Shown here: piece by piece, positions 39,501 to 47,635 of the stretch
Layout of the letters: the number at the start of each line of letters is the position of its first letter
How positions within the stretch are numbered: position 1 is the first letter of the stretch
From: Candidatus Albibeggiatoa sp. nov. NOAA
GTDB lineage: Bacteria > Pseudomonadota > Gammaproteobacteria > Beggiatoales > Beggiatoaceae
NCBI GenBank assembly: GCA_025800385.1
Contig: JAOXRS010000123.1
Coordinates: 1 to 64,000, forward strand
DNA length: 64,000 nucleotides
Reading direction: 5' to 3'
The notes under the pieces: generated by a model
Seen by the model: the letters and a program-made list of their open reading frames with translations, nothing else
Told to the model about the DNA's origin: nothing
Databases searched by the model: none
Program-made: the position numbers and the translations under genes

Positions 39501-42304
39501 AAACATAAGCCGCCGCTACAAATATCCACGGTTTCAAAATGCAACTTTTGACCTTGAGATTCGATATAACATGGATGTTGATATGCAACTCGATCAGGCA
39601 GTAAATTTGACACAATATAGGCAACCAAATGCGGATGACCTGTTGACATGTCTTGCGGGATCACCACGACTTCATGCACATCAACATGTTGATTAAGCAC
39701 GGTTTCAATTTCGCCCAGCTCGATTCTAAAGCCGCGAATTTTGACTTGATTATCAATCCGTCCCAAATAATCGATATTACCGTCGGGCAGAAAACAAGCT
39801 AAATCACCCGTTTTATACATACGTGCATTGGGGCTTTCACTGAATGGATCAGGGATAAACTTTTCTGCGTTCAGCTCTGGGCGGTGCAAATAGCCACGCG
39901 CGACACCCGCCCCACCAAGATGCAATTCACCCGCAACCCCGATAGGCAATCGTTGCAAATGCTTGTCTAAAATGTAGGCTTTTGCATTATCAATTGGTTT
40001 GCCGATGGTGACTTTTTCATTAGGATCACGGCTCATCAAAGTACAAGTCGCATACACGGTATCTTCTGTAGGCCCGTAAATATTAAACACTTTGTCCACT
40101 TGTGGCATTTGATATAAGTCTTGAACTAATTGCGCGGGAATCGCTTCACCTGCCAAGTTGACTACTTTGATCGATGCGGGTAACGGTTTGATTTTAATCA
40201 GTTCACGCAATGCAGAAGGCACAGCATTAATCATCACAATGCCTGCGTCATCGGATAAATCACCTAAAGCCAGAATATTGTCGACCACAATCAATTGACC
40301 GCCACGACTCAACGGCACGAATAGCTCAAATACCGATACATCAAAATTTAATGAGGTGGAGAGTAATTGTCCTGCAATATCATCTTCGCTGAAAACCGAT
40401 TTTGACCATGCCAATAATGAGGCAAGATTATGGTGTTCGATTGCCACGCCTTTGGGTCTGCCCGTTGAACCTGAGGTGTAAATCACATAGGCCAAGTGCT
40501 CGGGTTGGATGGCAGTTTGTATGTTGTCCGTTGTATAGTCAGAGAAATTTTGTTGATCTAAATACACGCGATGGGCTTGGGTCTCAGGCAATATGCTTTG
40601 CAAGCTGGATTGAGTTAGCAGCACAGGGGCTTGCGCATCTTCCAGCATCAATGCCAATCGTTCACGCGGATAAGCGGGGTCAAGCGGCAAATATGCACCA
40701 CCCGCTTTGAGAATCCCAAACAATCCCACCAGCATCTCTAGCGACCGCTCCATACAAATACCGACTAAGGTTTCTGCTTGCACATTGAGGGTTTGTAAGT
40801 GGCGAGCTAATTGGTTGGCTTGTTGATTCAGTTGTTGGTAGGTGAGTTGGGTGTTTTGTGCAGGGCATACGGCGGCAATCGCATCAGGTGTTTTAAGCAC
40901 TTGTTGTTCGAATAAATCGACAATGGTTTGATCTTTGGAATAATCGGTGTCGGTTTGATTCCACAGTTGCAACCGATTTTTTTCCTCAGCACTTAATAAT
41001 GGCAAGGTGTGAATCGGTGCATCTGCTTGTGCTAATACCGCTTCTAGCAAAGTGATAAAACGGGTTTGAATGCACTTGATTTCTGCTGGATTGAAATAAG
41101 CAAGGTTATAAGTGAAATCCAATTGCACCGCTTCGTCGGCGTGAAACTCCCAGATCGCAATTGCTAACGGGATTTGTTCCTGCTGCGGCGATAAAATCAT
41201 GGATTGGGTATGACTGCCTGCTAATTGGGTTTGATGGGCTTGTTTGGCGTAATTAAGTTGTACATCAAAGATTTGCTGACGTTGGGTTTTGTGGATACCG
41301 ACCGCGCGGTTTAAGTCACTGATCGGGAAACGCTGGTGACGATAATCGGCTTTTAAGGTTTTGCTAATACCTTGTAATAATTCACTAAAGCTGAGTTCTG
41401 AGCCAAGTTGAAACCATGCGGCACTTACGCCAACGAATAGCCCTGCGGTTTGTTTAAAGGCGGCTTTACTGCGATTGAGTACAGGCATACCGATAGCCAA
41501 TTCTTCGCGGCGATGGGTGCGGGTGAAATACACATAGGTCGCGGCCAGCATGACGTGAAACAGGGTTGATTTATGCGCTTTGGCGAAAGTTTCTAACTGG
41601 TTGTAAAACGCACGAGGCAGCCAAACCGTACGGCATTCACTCGGAGGTAGGCGATCTTTGAGTTGATTATTGGATTCGAATAAAGGTTCGGGTAAGCTTT
41701 GGTATTTGTCTCGCCAGTAGTGGGTATCTTTTTGGTATTGGTTGGATTCTGCATAAGCACGATCGTTGTCGATAAAATCAAGATAAGATGGCGCGTGAAT
41801 CTCTGGGGTTTGTTCATTGGATAATTCGGTATAGAGTTGGATAAATGATTGATCGAGCAGTGCGATGCTCCAGCCATCCACCAGTAAATGGTGAAATTTG
41901 TTAAATAAATAAAAACGTTGCTCGCTGACTTTGATAATGGTGAATTCAAACAATGGCGGATTATGTAAGTCAAAGGCTTGTTTGAAGCGTTGTTGCATCC
42001 AGTCTTGTGCGGCTTGTTCTGGATTGTCGGTAGTGGAGAAGTCTTGTTGTGGGAGGGTGATTTTTAGTTCATTGGCAATGGATTGCAGCGGTATGTCATC
42101 GGCTCGTGGTTGTAATGTAATGCGTAGTACATCGTGTTTTTGTATCAGCAGGTTGACTGCTTGTTCACATCGTTCGGTATTGATTTCGCCTTCAATCAGC
42201 ATATACCCACCAATGTTATATAACGGGGCTTGGGGGTATAGCATTTGGTGGAACCAGATTTCTTTTTGCGGCGTGGACAGCGGATACAGGTTGTTAGTGG
42301 TCAT
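33545..42304 (-). CDS. Dimodular nonribosomal peptide synthetase, C-A(PilZ)-T-E-C-A-T-TE
   Basis: 2919 residues. C1: HHLLVDGW near 138. A1: about 465-1050, with YTSGSTGRPKG, YGPTE, YKTGDL and GRIDNQVKIRGFRIELGEIE. Inside A1, between A8 and A9 (LPNYMIP), a PilZ-like insert spans about 904-985 (VDICSGGLCL, EVRWKRGAEVGLMF). T1: LGGDS near 1101. E: about 1147-1595 (HHLAIDGVSW, EGHGRE and RTVGWFTS). C2: HHLLLDGW near 1741. A2: about 2065-2545; T2: GGQSLL near 2597. TE: about 2640-2915, with Cys2726 in GHCFGG and His near 2895. By eye the pocket residues are D-V-F-N-N-A-I-V-Y-K (A1, like Ala codes) and D-A-E-D-I-G-T-V-V-K (A2, basic or unresolved). Product: probably an acyl or capped D-Xaa-Yaa dipeptide. 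I chose the ATG at 42304 because AGGA lies nine bases before it; an ATG at 42313 abuts that AGGA. Confidence 0.95.
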   Translation of the reverse strand: MTTNNLYPLSTPQKEIWFHQMLYPQAPLYNIGGYMLIEGEINTERCEQAVNLLIQKHDVLRITLQPRADDIPLQSIANELKITLPQQDFSTTDNPEQAAQDWMQQRFKQAFDLHNPPLFEFTIIKVSEQRFYLFNKFHHLLVDGWSIALLDQSFIQLYTELSNEQTPEIHAPSYLDFIDNDRAYAESNQYQKDTHYWRDKYQSLPEPLFESNNQLKDRLPPSECRTVWLPRAFYNQLETFAKAHKSTLFHVMLAATYVYFTRTHRREELAIGMPVLNRSKAAFKQTAGLFVGVSAAWFQLGSELSFSELLQGISKTLKADYRHQRFPISDLNRAVGIHKTQRQQIFDVQLNYAKQAHQTQLAGSHTQSMILSPQQEQIPLAIAIWEFHADEAVQLDFTYNLAYFNPAEIKCIQTRFITLLEAVLAQADAPIHTLPLLSAEEKNRLQLWNQTDTDYSKDQTIVDLFEQQVLKTPDAIAAVCPAQNTQLTYQQLNQQANQLARHLQTLNVQAETLVGICMERSLEMLVGLFGILKAGGAYLPLDPAYPRERLALMLEDAQAPVLLTQSSLQSILPETQAHRVYLDQQNFSDYTTDNIQTAIQPEHLAYVIYTSGSTGRPKGVAIEHHNLASLLAWSKSVFSEDDIAGQLLSTSLNFDVSVFELFVPLSRGGQLIVVDNILALGDLSDDAGIVMINAVPSALRELIKIKPLPASIKVVNLAGEAIPAQLVQDLYQMPQVDKVFNIYGPTEDTVYATCTLMSRDPNEKVTIGKPIDNAKAYILDKHLQRLPIGVAGELHLGGAGVARGYLHRPELNAEKFIPDPFSESPNARMYKTGDLACFLPDGNIDYLGRIDNQVKIRGFRIELGEIETVLNQHVDVHEVVVIPQDMSTGHPHLVAYIVSNLLPDRVAYQHPCYIESQGQKLHFETVDICSGGLCLHGDDLPFEIGQQFNLQLQLPFEAEISRLNSEVRWKRGAEVGLMFHLNPEVQTQLDQSVRDLLEKNGIMSMLQRTLTQRLREHLKDKLPNYMIPSAFVLLQSLPLNPNGKVDRRVLSQISVSHKLSEDRFVAPKTQAENSLTKIWAEVLNRPKVGIEDNFFELGGDSIISIQIVSRARQMGLELGPDQLFEYPTIAELAKHAKQTTSIQTEQGILTGELPLTPIQHWFFQQQLPEAHHFNQAVLLQVSPQLDAEHIEQILQHLLQHHDALRLNFQFTDQSIKQWFAGINDISELFSIYDLSDLNSTEQTQQIKTMADQLQTSFDLQQGALLRMALFKMGDEQPNRLFIVVHHLAIDGVSWRILLEDFVQIYQQLNRDEAINLPPKTSSMRQWAKQLGNYALSDEVNPASWQIDKPIASLPLDNPTPPKVQIALDAQYTQALLNDVPQAYRTQINDVLLTALAQSVAAWTGEEHVLIDLEGHGREDLFSNMDVSRTVGWFTSLFPVHLDLTGISQQLGSALKAVKEQLRSIPNKGIDYGALKYLHPESALSDAPKPQISFNYLGQFQQFNQAPFLGLADEDTSLTRGASNPMAHLIEIDAFINDGELCLEWNYSAAHFQAETIQRVAHDFIQALQDLISHCQLPTSRSYTPSDFPLAQLQQTQLDEFIEQLDDVYPLSPMQQGMLFHTLYEPDSGMYFEQLCLRLQGELNVDAFQTAWQQVTERYAILRAQYRWQDLEQPLQLILPSVNLPWQQHDWRDFNPAQQAQQLQTFLQADQTQGFDLQQAPLIRFALLQLDHECYQLVWSFHHLLLDGWCLSLVLKDVATAYANITQGKNVSFEPEHAYRHYIAWLQQQDKAAAQTFWQQQLADFSAPTSLRADTVVSEQHDYIEYDFSLDVDTSQALRQLAQTQQLTLNTLVQGAWALLLSRYSAESDVVFGATVSGRPADLVDVDTMVGLFINTLPVRVNVSTDTEVLPWLQDLQTQQLQRDIYSFTPLVDIQGWSEIDSGAPLFDSLLVFENYPIDQSLRNMDLGGLSISEVQFLEKTNYPLTLATFISGETISFKLAYATHRFQHHSMVRMMEHLQTLLQGILDTSRQLNQIPMMTADEQQQLLAWTQTTSEIVPTCVHQQFEQQAAATPDAIAVEFAEQSLTYQQLNQHANQLAHYLQSLGVQADTVVGICLERSLDMLVGLLGIFKAGGAYLPLDPNYPTQRLAFMLEDAQLSILVTDSNLRQRLPATTAQIICLDQNPQAQQASTNPKSTVSAEHLAYVIYTSGSTGKPKGVMIEQGGLNNFVQAAVNNYPITQQDRVLQFASINFDAAVEEIFPVLTQGGTLVLRTPDMMDTEQHFLQTCQAKQITVLDLPTAYWQQLISSEDNHPYWPESVKTVIIGGEAASLQRVQQWQQTFGQQAQLLNTYGPTEATVVATYYRVDDNVDNIPIGKPLSNYQTYILDSNQQPVALGIAGELCLAGNSLARGYLGRDDLSAEKFIDVELFGQPERIYRTGDLARWLPDGNLEYLGRIDHQVKLRGFRIELSEIEQALMQHPSVKEAIVLLHDPENTPRLIAYVTLSQALAVEALQDWLKQRLPDYMLPAALMVLDALPLTPNNKIDRKALPAPDALLAKTYQAPRDMVELQLAQLWEQVLNVQPIGIHDNFFTLGGQSLLAVRLMSLIQQQFDRHLPIATLFKGATIAELADVIREQQQQIWPTLIPIQAQGNRSPLFCLPGAGGNVLYLYNLAAHLGQDQPFYGLQPPGLDGKTETPDSIEVLASYHIRELQTAQPHNPYYLVGHCFGGKVAFEMARQLEQQGHTVAMLVILDSTAPSVEPQHNPTADWNETDWLWSIVEVLKVLTETEIELTKDQLHEQADLEQAYELVMQYLKQRQLFFAPDADIAQLKATVKSFKAEIHAQLHYQPQGKIDAPIVLIRAEDQSNEDYVQNADWDWHPFTSSTFNLEWNAGTHFSMFYEPHVESLSQRLRHYMRNQS

Positions 42305-42421
42305 ACTCAGCATTCCTATATTGGAGGACAGAATATTTAATCAATACATTATTATTAGATAGCTTGATAAATGAAAAATCAAACTATTTTATTATTCAAT
42401 AATGATATATGAGGTATTTAT

Positions 42422-43495
42422 TTAAGCATTGGGGTAAGCAACTTCATATAACAGTGCTCCCAAATAATATCCTGCTCCAAATCCCAGCATGAGTCCTGTT
42501 GTTTGATGTTTTGTCTGTTGATGTTGTTTCAGAAAGTACGCTAAAACGACAAGGCAACTGGCTGCACTGAGGTTGCCGTATTGGTGAAACAGTTGTAAAG
42601 ACGGTGCTATTTTTTCCGCAGATAAGTTAAGGCAGTTTTGAAATGCTTTCAGTAATTCTGTGCCACCTTGGTGAATTGACCATTCATCAATATCATCGGT
42701 ATTTAATTGATTTTCGGCTAAAAACGGTTTGACTAAGTTGTCTGCGACCAGTTTTGGCATGATGTCTTTTAGGTTGCGCCGCATCAGGAATTTACCTGCT
42801 TTCATTTGAATCAGGTCGCCTTGTATATATTTGGTTTGAATAGCGGTGATTTTAAGTAGCGGGGTTTGATAGTGGTGTTTTAGGCTTTCGGGGATCAGCA
42901 GTAGGCCAACGCCAGCATCAGCGAAAATAAGATTGGTAATCAGCATTTCTTGAAAGTCGGGATCGTCTTGTGGCAGTTGAACGGAGAGAGCGAAACACTG
43001 GTCGAAAATAAATACAATCGCGGGTTTATCGGTGGTTTGGCAATATTTAGCCGCTTGTTCAATACAATAAATGCTGGCGGCACAACCGTAATAGGCGCAT
43101 TCTTCGGCTTGTTCTATGTTGGTGAGTTTGGTATCGATTGCAATTTGAGTGGCGAGGTTAGGCAGCAGATCGGTATGGGTTGAGATGTTGTAGCCGAGAT
43201 TGAAATGACCTATTTCGGATTTGGCAATGTTGTTGGTGAGTTGTTCGACTATTTTTTTGCCCCAGATTTTGGGGTGATCTTGCGGGTCGGCTAGGCTGAT
43301 TTTTGGATAGGTTTCTAAGTCTAGTACGCTGCTACGTTGTTTGATGCCTGTTTTGTAAGCAAGTTTTTTGGCTAGTTGGTTGTGTTTTTTGCCGTAGCGT
43401 TCAGCGGGATAGAGTTTGTCAGCAAGGTATTGTGAGTCATAGCGTTTGGGAAAAATGGATTCTATTTCTGCAATATAAACGGGTTTGGTGTTCAT
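42422..43495 (-). CDS. Type III polyketide synthase / KAS III-like ketosynthase
   Basis: This 357-residue thiolase-fold protein has a full Cys-His-Asn triad: Cys138 in YYGCAAS, His275 in SIHQGG and Asn308 in YGNLSAAS. The blocks WSIHQGGTELLKAFQ and GFGAGYYLGALLYE favour the chalcone/stilbene synthase family, but a KAS III identity is not excluded. It would make an acyl or polyketide unit from acyl-CoA and malonyl-CoA. It lies about 115 bases upstream of the synthetase on the same strand, whose first domain is a condensation domain, so it could supply the starter acyl (inference). I start at 43495 because AGGA is seven bases before it. Confidence 0.8.
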   Translation of the reverse strand: MNTKPVYIAEIESIFPKRYDSQYLADKLYPAERYGKKHNQLAKKLAYKTGIKQRSSVLDLETYPKISLADPQDHPKIWGKKIVEQLTNNIAKSEIGHFNLGYNISTHTDLLPNLATQIAIDTKLTNIEQAEECAYYGCAASIYCIEQAAKYCQTTDKPAIVFIFDQCFALSVQLPQDDPDFQEMLITNLIFADAGVGLLLIPESLKHHYQTPLLKITAIQTKYIQGDLIQMKAGKFLMRRNLKDIMPKLVADNLVKPFLAENQLNTDDIDEWSIHQGGTELLKAFQNCLNLSAEKIAPSLQLFHQYGNLSAASCLVVLAYFLKQHQQTKHQTTGLMLGFGAGYYLGALLYEVAYPNA

Positions 43496-43662
43496 TGTCA
43501 TTTCCTGAAAATTTTAATATGGTTCATTTAGAACATTTATCAGGTAACATGCAAAAGTATTTCCACACTTAAAGTATTATTGTCATTAAATATCCTTTCT
43601 GATTATAACGATAATTTATTTTTGGGAGAATGGTTTATTTGTTCTTTTAAAACTAAAAATGG

Positions 43663-43902
43663 TTAGATAAATTCGTCTCTTTTTTGTTGAACCAGTGGCA
43701 TGATGTGGTTGAGTTCTGTTTTTAGGCTGTCGATGAGTGCGTCAATTGCGGTGAGGCGGGTTTCTAGTCTTTTGAGGTCGTCGCTGTTTTCTGTGAGGTA
43801 TAGGTCGCCTAGTGTTTCGTCTATGAAGCCAATGATATGTTGTTGTTTCCATAGGGAGTTGTTAATGGTTTCCCAGTATGGGGATTCGGGCGTGTTTTGC
43901 AT
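43663..43902 (-). CDS. Hypothetical small coiled-coil protein
   Basis: Not recognised. The protein has 79 residues from the second ATG (43902) or 97 from the first (43956). The C-terminal half (DDLKRLETRLTAIDALIDSLKTELNHIM) has heptad spacing of a coiled coil. There is no signal peptide. It is divergent from the XRE regulator gene, which sits beside it, so an operon-regulator pair is possible. Confidence 0.5.
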   Translation of the reverse strand: MQNTPESPYWETINNSLWKQQHIIGFIDETLGDLYLTENSDDLKRLETRLTAIDALIDSLKTELNHIMPLVQQKRDEFI

Positions 43903-44090
43903 GGTTGCGTTCTCGTTTTGTATGACAGTGATCCTTTTGTAGTCAATATCACGCATACGTGCTCAAGTGCTGATACTTCGCTGTATAATGTGCTGTTGAG
44001 CTTATATTTAATTCGTAGCTATCCATATTTAGGTGTAAATATATACTTATTCTTTCATAAAATCAATAGTGAAATAAAAAAAATACTATT

Positions 44091-44477
44091 ATGAGTATAA
44101 AATATAGATTAAATCAGGTTGTAGATCAGCAGGACAGAACGCTTAAAAGCATTTCAGAACAACTTGATATATCTTATAGAACATTGCAAAACTATTTACT
44201 TGAAGAGCGCACCAATATTAGTATAGATTTGCTTAAAAGTTTTCATACTCACTTTGGTGTCAATATTCATTGGTTGGTGACGGGTGAAGGTGAGATGTTT
44301 TTAAATGAGGAGCAAAAGGCGCAAGATGCTGATGATATTTTGCAAAACTTAACGTCTGAGCAAAGACAAGAGATTATTACGCGTACTCAAGAAATGCAGC
44401 TTATGAATGATATGAAGCAGCGTCTTGAGGCGGTTGAGAGTACGTTAACCGAAATCACCCAGCTCAAATCGTCATAA
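44091..44477 (+). CDS. XRE-type helix-turn-helix regulator
   Basis: The 128-residue protein has an N-terminal helix-turn-helix of the phage-repressor type (about 5-65: LKSISEQLDISYRTLQNYL, then NISIDLLKSF and INIHWLVTGEG). A C-terminal coiled coil (about 85-125) probably dimerises it. It sits at the edge of the restriction-modification island, convergent with hsdMS, and could control that system or the divergent small gene. The ATG at 44091 has no strong Shine-Dalgarno. Confidence 0.8.
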   Translation: MSIKYRLNQVVDQQDRTLKSISEQLDISYRTLQNYLLEERTNISIDLLKSFHTHFGVNIHWLVTGEGEMFLNEEQKAQDADDILQNLTSEQRQEIITRTQEMQLMNDMKQRLEAVESTLTEITQLKSS

Positions 44478-44503
44478 AAAGCGGGGTGGTCGGATTTCGT
44501 TAT

Positions 44504-47011
44504 TTAGGTTTGCCAAACGCGCTCAATGGTATCTTTGATTTTCTGTTCAAACAGAGTTATCAGTTCTTTGTTGGCATCGACTAGAGCTTGTTCATTTTCG
44601 ATTTGCGCAACAATTTGGGTTTGGGTTTCTAGTGGGGGGATTGGGATTTTATACTGTTTTAAAGTTTGTGCACTAAGGTTGCTTTGATTTCCACCTCTGT
44701 TTTCACTAACCCGTCTCAAATTATCATAGTTAACTTGTAAAATTCTAAATAAATATTGATTTAACAATATCTCTGAACGCAGCTGAAATGCAGCACAGGC
44801 TTGATTGATTGTTGCATCTATACCTAATATTGCAACTTTTCCACGAGTAATGCCTTGTCCATACATTGCTACTAAAATTGTTCCCTTAGGTACTAGCCAT
44901 GTAGATGAGTTATTTAAACCATTCGTTGTGATATACTCATTTGCATAGCTTATTTCATTGAAGTCAATTAGAGTCGTCGTAACCCATGGAATATCACCAT
45001 CCCAATATTCTTTACTTTTTCTATTCGGGGTTCCTCCTGATTTAATTTCACAAACTTTGCCCAATTCCACAACTTCCCAATCAGGATCAATTTGAATCTG
45101 AGGCTTGTAATTTTCCACGACTGTCCGTGCCCCATCAATGATTTTCTGATAGCCTTCAATTTCTTTGACAATGGCTTGTTGGATTTCTAAGGGTGGAAGG
45201 GGGATTTTAGTTGCTTTTAGTTGAGTTGCATTAAAATTAGTTTGATTTACCGCTTGGCGTGCTTGAGATTTAAAGTATCCCTTTTCTCTTAAGCTATTCA
45301 ACATTGCCCATACATATTTATTCTCCACATTGGCTTCAGTTTTCTTATGTAATGCTAATAAAAAAGAAGCATAAATATATTCACCACTTTCCATAAAGTA
45401 TGCAGTTTTTCCTACATGTTTAGGAGCGTTTCTCCAGTTAAATAAAAGCGTATTAGGTGGCAGCAAATATTTACTATATTTGTCATTTCTCGTAATTTTT
45501 CTAATTTTTGATAAATCAAGTGAGCCATCTAGCTCTAACTCAGCTGTTGAAATAATTTTGATACCTTTATCATCAAGGTTTTTGGGTATTGATTCAGCTA
45601 AACCATACTCTATTTCATACAGTTCATTGATAGTTATAAGTGGATGAATAATGTTTTGATAACTTTTAAATTCAACATACCGCTCACCACTTAAATTCCA
45701 CTCACCATCCTCACCGATTTTAGACTTCTCCACCACCCACGCATTATCATAATCCGCCGTATCAAACGCCTCACCCGCCAAACATGCCTCACGAAACCCC
45801 TGCAAAACCTGCTCAGCCATCGGCAAATCATCCCCAGCAATCGCCCGCCGCTGCGCCCCCAAATCAAACCCATCCTGCTCAACCTTCACAAACAAAATCG
45901 AATCCGATCGCTTTGACAACCCCTTATCCATCAATAAAATCGACGTTTTCACCCCAGAATAAGGCTGAAACACACCCGCAGGCAACGACACCACCGCATA
46001 CAAATAATCACTCACTAACAACTTCCGCAACTGCTTATACGCCTTCTGACTCTGGAAAATAATCCCCTCAGGCACAATCACCCCAGCCCGCCCATTCGAA
46101 TGAAGATGCTCCGCGATATAATCCACAAACAACACCTCAGACCGTTTTGACTGCACAGAAAAACGCTTATGCGGCTTAATCCCCCCCTTCGGCGACATAA
46201 ACGGCGGATTCGCCAAAATCACATCAGCAAACTCATTCCACTTAACATCACTGGTCAACGTATCATACTCATCAATCAAAGGCTGACTAAAACCATGCAA
46301 ATACAAATTCACCAACGACAAACGCACCATATCTGGCGAAATATCATAACCCTGTACCGCTTTCACCAACGCCTTACGCTCATCGATAGTCAATGTGCTG
46401 CGGCCATTGTGACTATTCGCATCCAAAATATGCTTATACGCCGCAATCAAAAAACCCGCCGTGCCACAAGCAGGATCAAGCACCGTCTCACCTTTTTTCG
46501 GATCAATCACCCGCACAATAAAATCAATAATATGACGTGGTGTCCGAAACTGTCCCGCATCTCCCTGCGAACCCAATACCGATAACAAATACTCAAACGC
46601 ATCACCCAGCCGCTCCGAATGGTCATACTCAAACTCATTGATAACCTTTAAAAAATGTCTCAACGTCTCAGGATCACGATACGGCAAATATGCATTCTTA
46701 AAAATATCGCGGAATAACTTCGGCAGATTCTCATTCTCAGGCATTGCCCTAATACCCGCCTCATAAAGCTCTAACGCCTGCTGACCACCAATCCCCAAAC
46801 CAATCAAATTTTCCCAACGATAATCTGCATAATCATCAACAAAAAACTGTCGCTCACCGCCCAACTCCTCGGCTTCCTTATCCATGTCATCCATGAATTT
46901 ATAAATTAACGCGATGGTGATTTGTTCAACTTGAGACTTAGGATCAGGGATTTTACCCACTAAAATATCACGGGCAGTATCAATACGGCGTTTGGTTTCA
47001 GTATCTAGCAT
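44504..47011 (-). CDS. hsdM: Type I restriction-modification methyltransferase-specificity fusion (HsdM-HsdS)
   Basis: The 835-residue protein has an HsdM N-terminal helical part (1 to about 145) and a SAM domain with DPACGTAGF (about 179-187) and the N6-adenine motif NPPF (about 268-271). From about 470 follow two target-recognition domains, each ending in a conserved helix block (IPLPPLEIQQAIVKEI, about 610; IPIPPLETQTQIVAQI, about 790). It should methylate adenine at a bipartite site and provide specificity, with HsdR at 48583 for cleavage. M and S are normally separate genes, so the fusion is a variant. The methyltransferase-specificity junction lies near 470. Confidence 0.94.
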   Translation of the reverse strand: MLDTETKRRIDTARDILVGKIPDPKSQVEQITIALIYKFMDDMDKEAEELGGERQFFVDDYADYRWENLIGLGIGGQQALELYEAGIRAMPENENLPKLFRDIFKNAYLPYRDPETLRHFLKVINEFEYDHSERLGDAFEYLLSVLGSQGDAGQFRTPRHIIDFIVRVIDPKKGETVLDPACGTAGFLIAAYKHILDANSHNGRSTLTIDERKALVKAVQGYDISPDMVRLSLVNLYLHGFSQPLIDEYDTLTSDVKWNEFADVILANPPFMSPKGGIKPHKRFSVQSKRSEVLFVDYIAEHLHSNGRAGVIVPEGIIFQSQKAYKQLRKLLVSDYLYAVVSLPAGVFQPYSGVKTSILLMDKGLSKRSDSILFVKVEQDGFDLGAQRRAIAGDDLPMAEQVLQGFREACLAGEAFDTADYDNAWVVEKSKIGEDGEWNLSGERYVEFKSYQNIIHPLITINELYEIEYGLAESIPKNLDDKGIKIISTAELELDGSLDLSKIRKITRNDKYSKYLLPPNTLLFNWRNAPKHVGKTAYFMESGEYIYASFLLALHKKTEANVENKYVWAMLNSLREKGYFKSQARQAVNQTNFNATQLKATKIPLPPLEIQQAIVKEIEGYQKIIDGARTVVENYKPQIQIDPDWEVVELGKVCEIKSGGTPNRKSKEYWDGDIPWVTTTLIDFNEISYANEYITTNGLNNSSTWLVPKGTILVAMYGQGITRGKVAILGIDATINQACAAFQLRSEILLNQYLFRILQVNYDNLRRVSENRGGNQSNLSAQTLKQYKIPIPPLETQTQIVAQIENEQALVDANKELITLFEQKIKDTIERVWQT

Positions 47012-47121
47012 TATTGTTTTAAACGGTGGGGTGATGAACTAACGTAATTCGATGAGCGGCTATTTTAAACCAAGTGGAATCAGGAGGCGAATAATCAATT
47101 AACAATAATCTTACAAAATAA

Positions 47122-47415
47122 TCATAACTTATCAGACCAATCTAAAGTTTGTTTATAATTAACAGACAAATCACTTTCCTCATGCAAACAACCAACAAAG
47201 TTATTCTGCTGAAATATTTTAAGTGCCTCTAGCCCAACAGCAACTTGTGCATCATCGGATATTACTGCATTTTCAATAGGTGCTTGATGAGTTGACTTTT
47301 GAGTATCTACCGATTTTTTATATTTTAAAAACTCAATAAACTGTTTAACTTCTAGCAATTTACTTTCAGGCAAAGCTCGTAGTTCCTGATAAATATCATC
47401 AGTGGTTACATTCAT
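47122..47415 (-). CDS. DUF2281-family protein (antitoxin-like)
   Basis: The 97 residues begin with VTTDDIYQELRALPESKLLEVKQFIEFLKYKK, the DUF2281 signature of small VapB-like antitoxins. No PIN-domain toxin (VapC) is adjacent, so it is an orphan; the downstream half is variable. It lies upstream of hsdMS, on the same strand, with a gap of 110 bases. Confidence 0.75.
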   Translation of the reverse strand: MNVTTDDIYQELRALPESKLLEVKQFIEFLKYKKSVDTQKSTHQAPIENAVISDDAQVAVGLEALKIFQQNNFVGCLHEESDLSVNYKQTLDWSDKL

Positions 47416-47530
47416 ATATCACCTTTTATACTGGGAAAATACCTATAAGCTTAGCTTGATGTGTCATCATTTTAAAGTAAATGGTAGTCATAATTAAATA
47501 ATATATTATCCGTCAAAAATCCGTACAAAC

Positions 47531-47586
47531 TTGAAAATTAATAATAATAAATTTATACTATGAACCATATACGGATAAACTCCGTA
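47531..47586 (+). promoter_or_regulatory. Promoter and operator palindrome of the TacA/TacT-like operon
   Basis: TTGAAA (47531-47536) and TATACT (47554-47559) are separated by exactly 17 bases. Directly at the expected start site, a perfect inverted repeat TACGGA-N5-TCCGTA (47570-47586) could bind the antitoxin. Further TCCGT copies (from 47509 and 47520) extend the site upstream. DUF1778 antitoxins autorepress such operons. Confidence 0.75.
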
Positions 47587-47635
47587 CAAATGGGGTGGAA
47601 GCCCTCAATACGAATCAAGGAAACAGGGAAAAATC

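Noticed and set aside
45784-46585. Two rightward open frames opposite hsdMS (92 and 138 codons)
   Set aside because: They are antisense shadows of the conserved SAM domain and read as low-complexity Pro/Thr or Arg/His-rich sequence.
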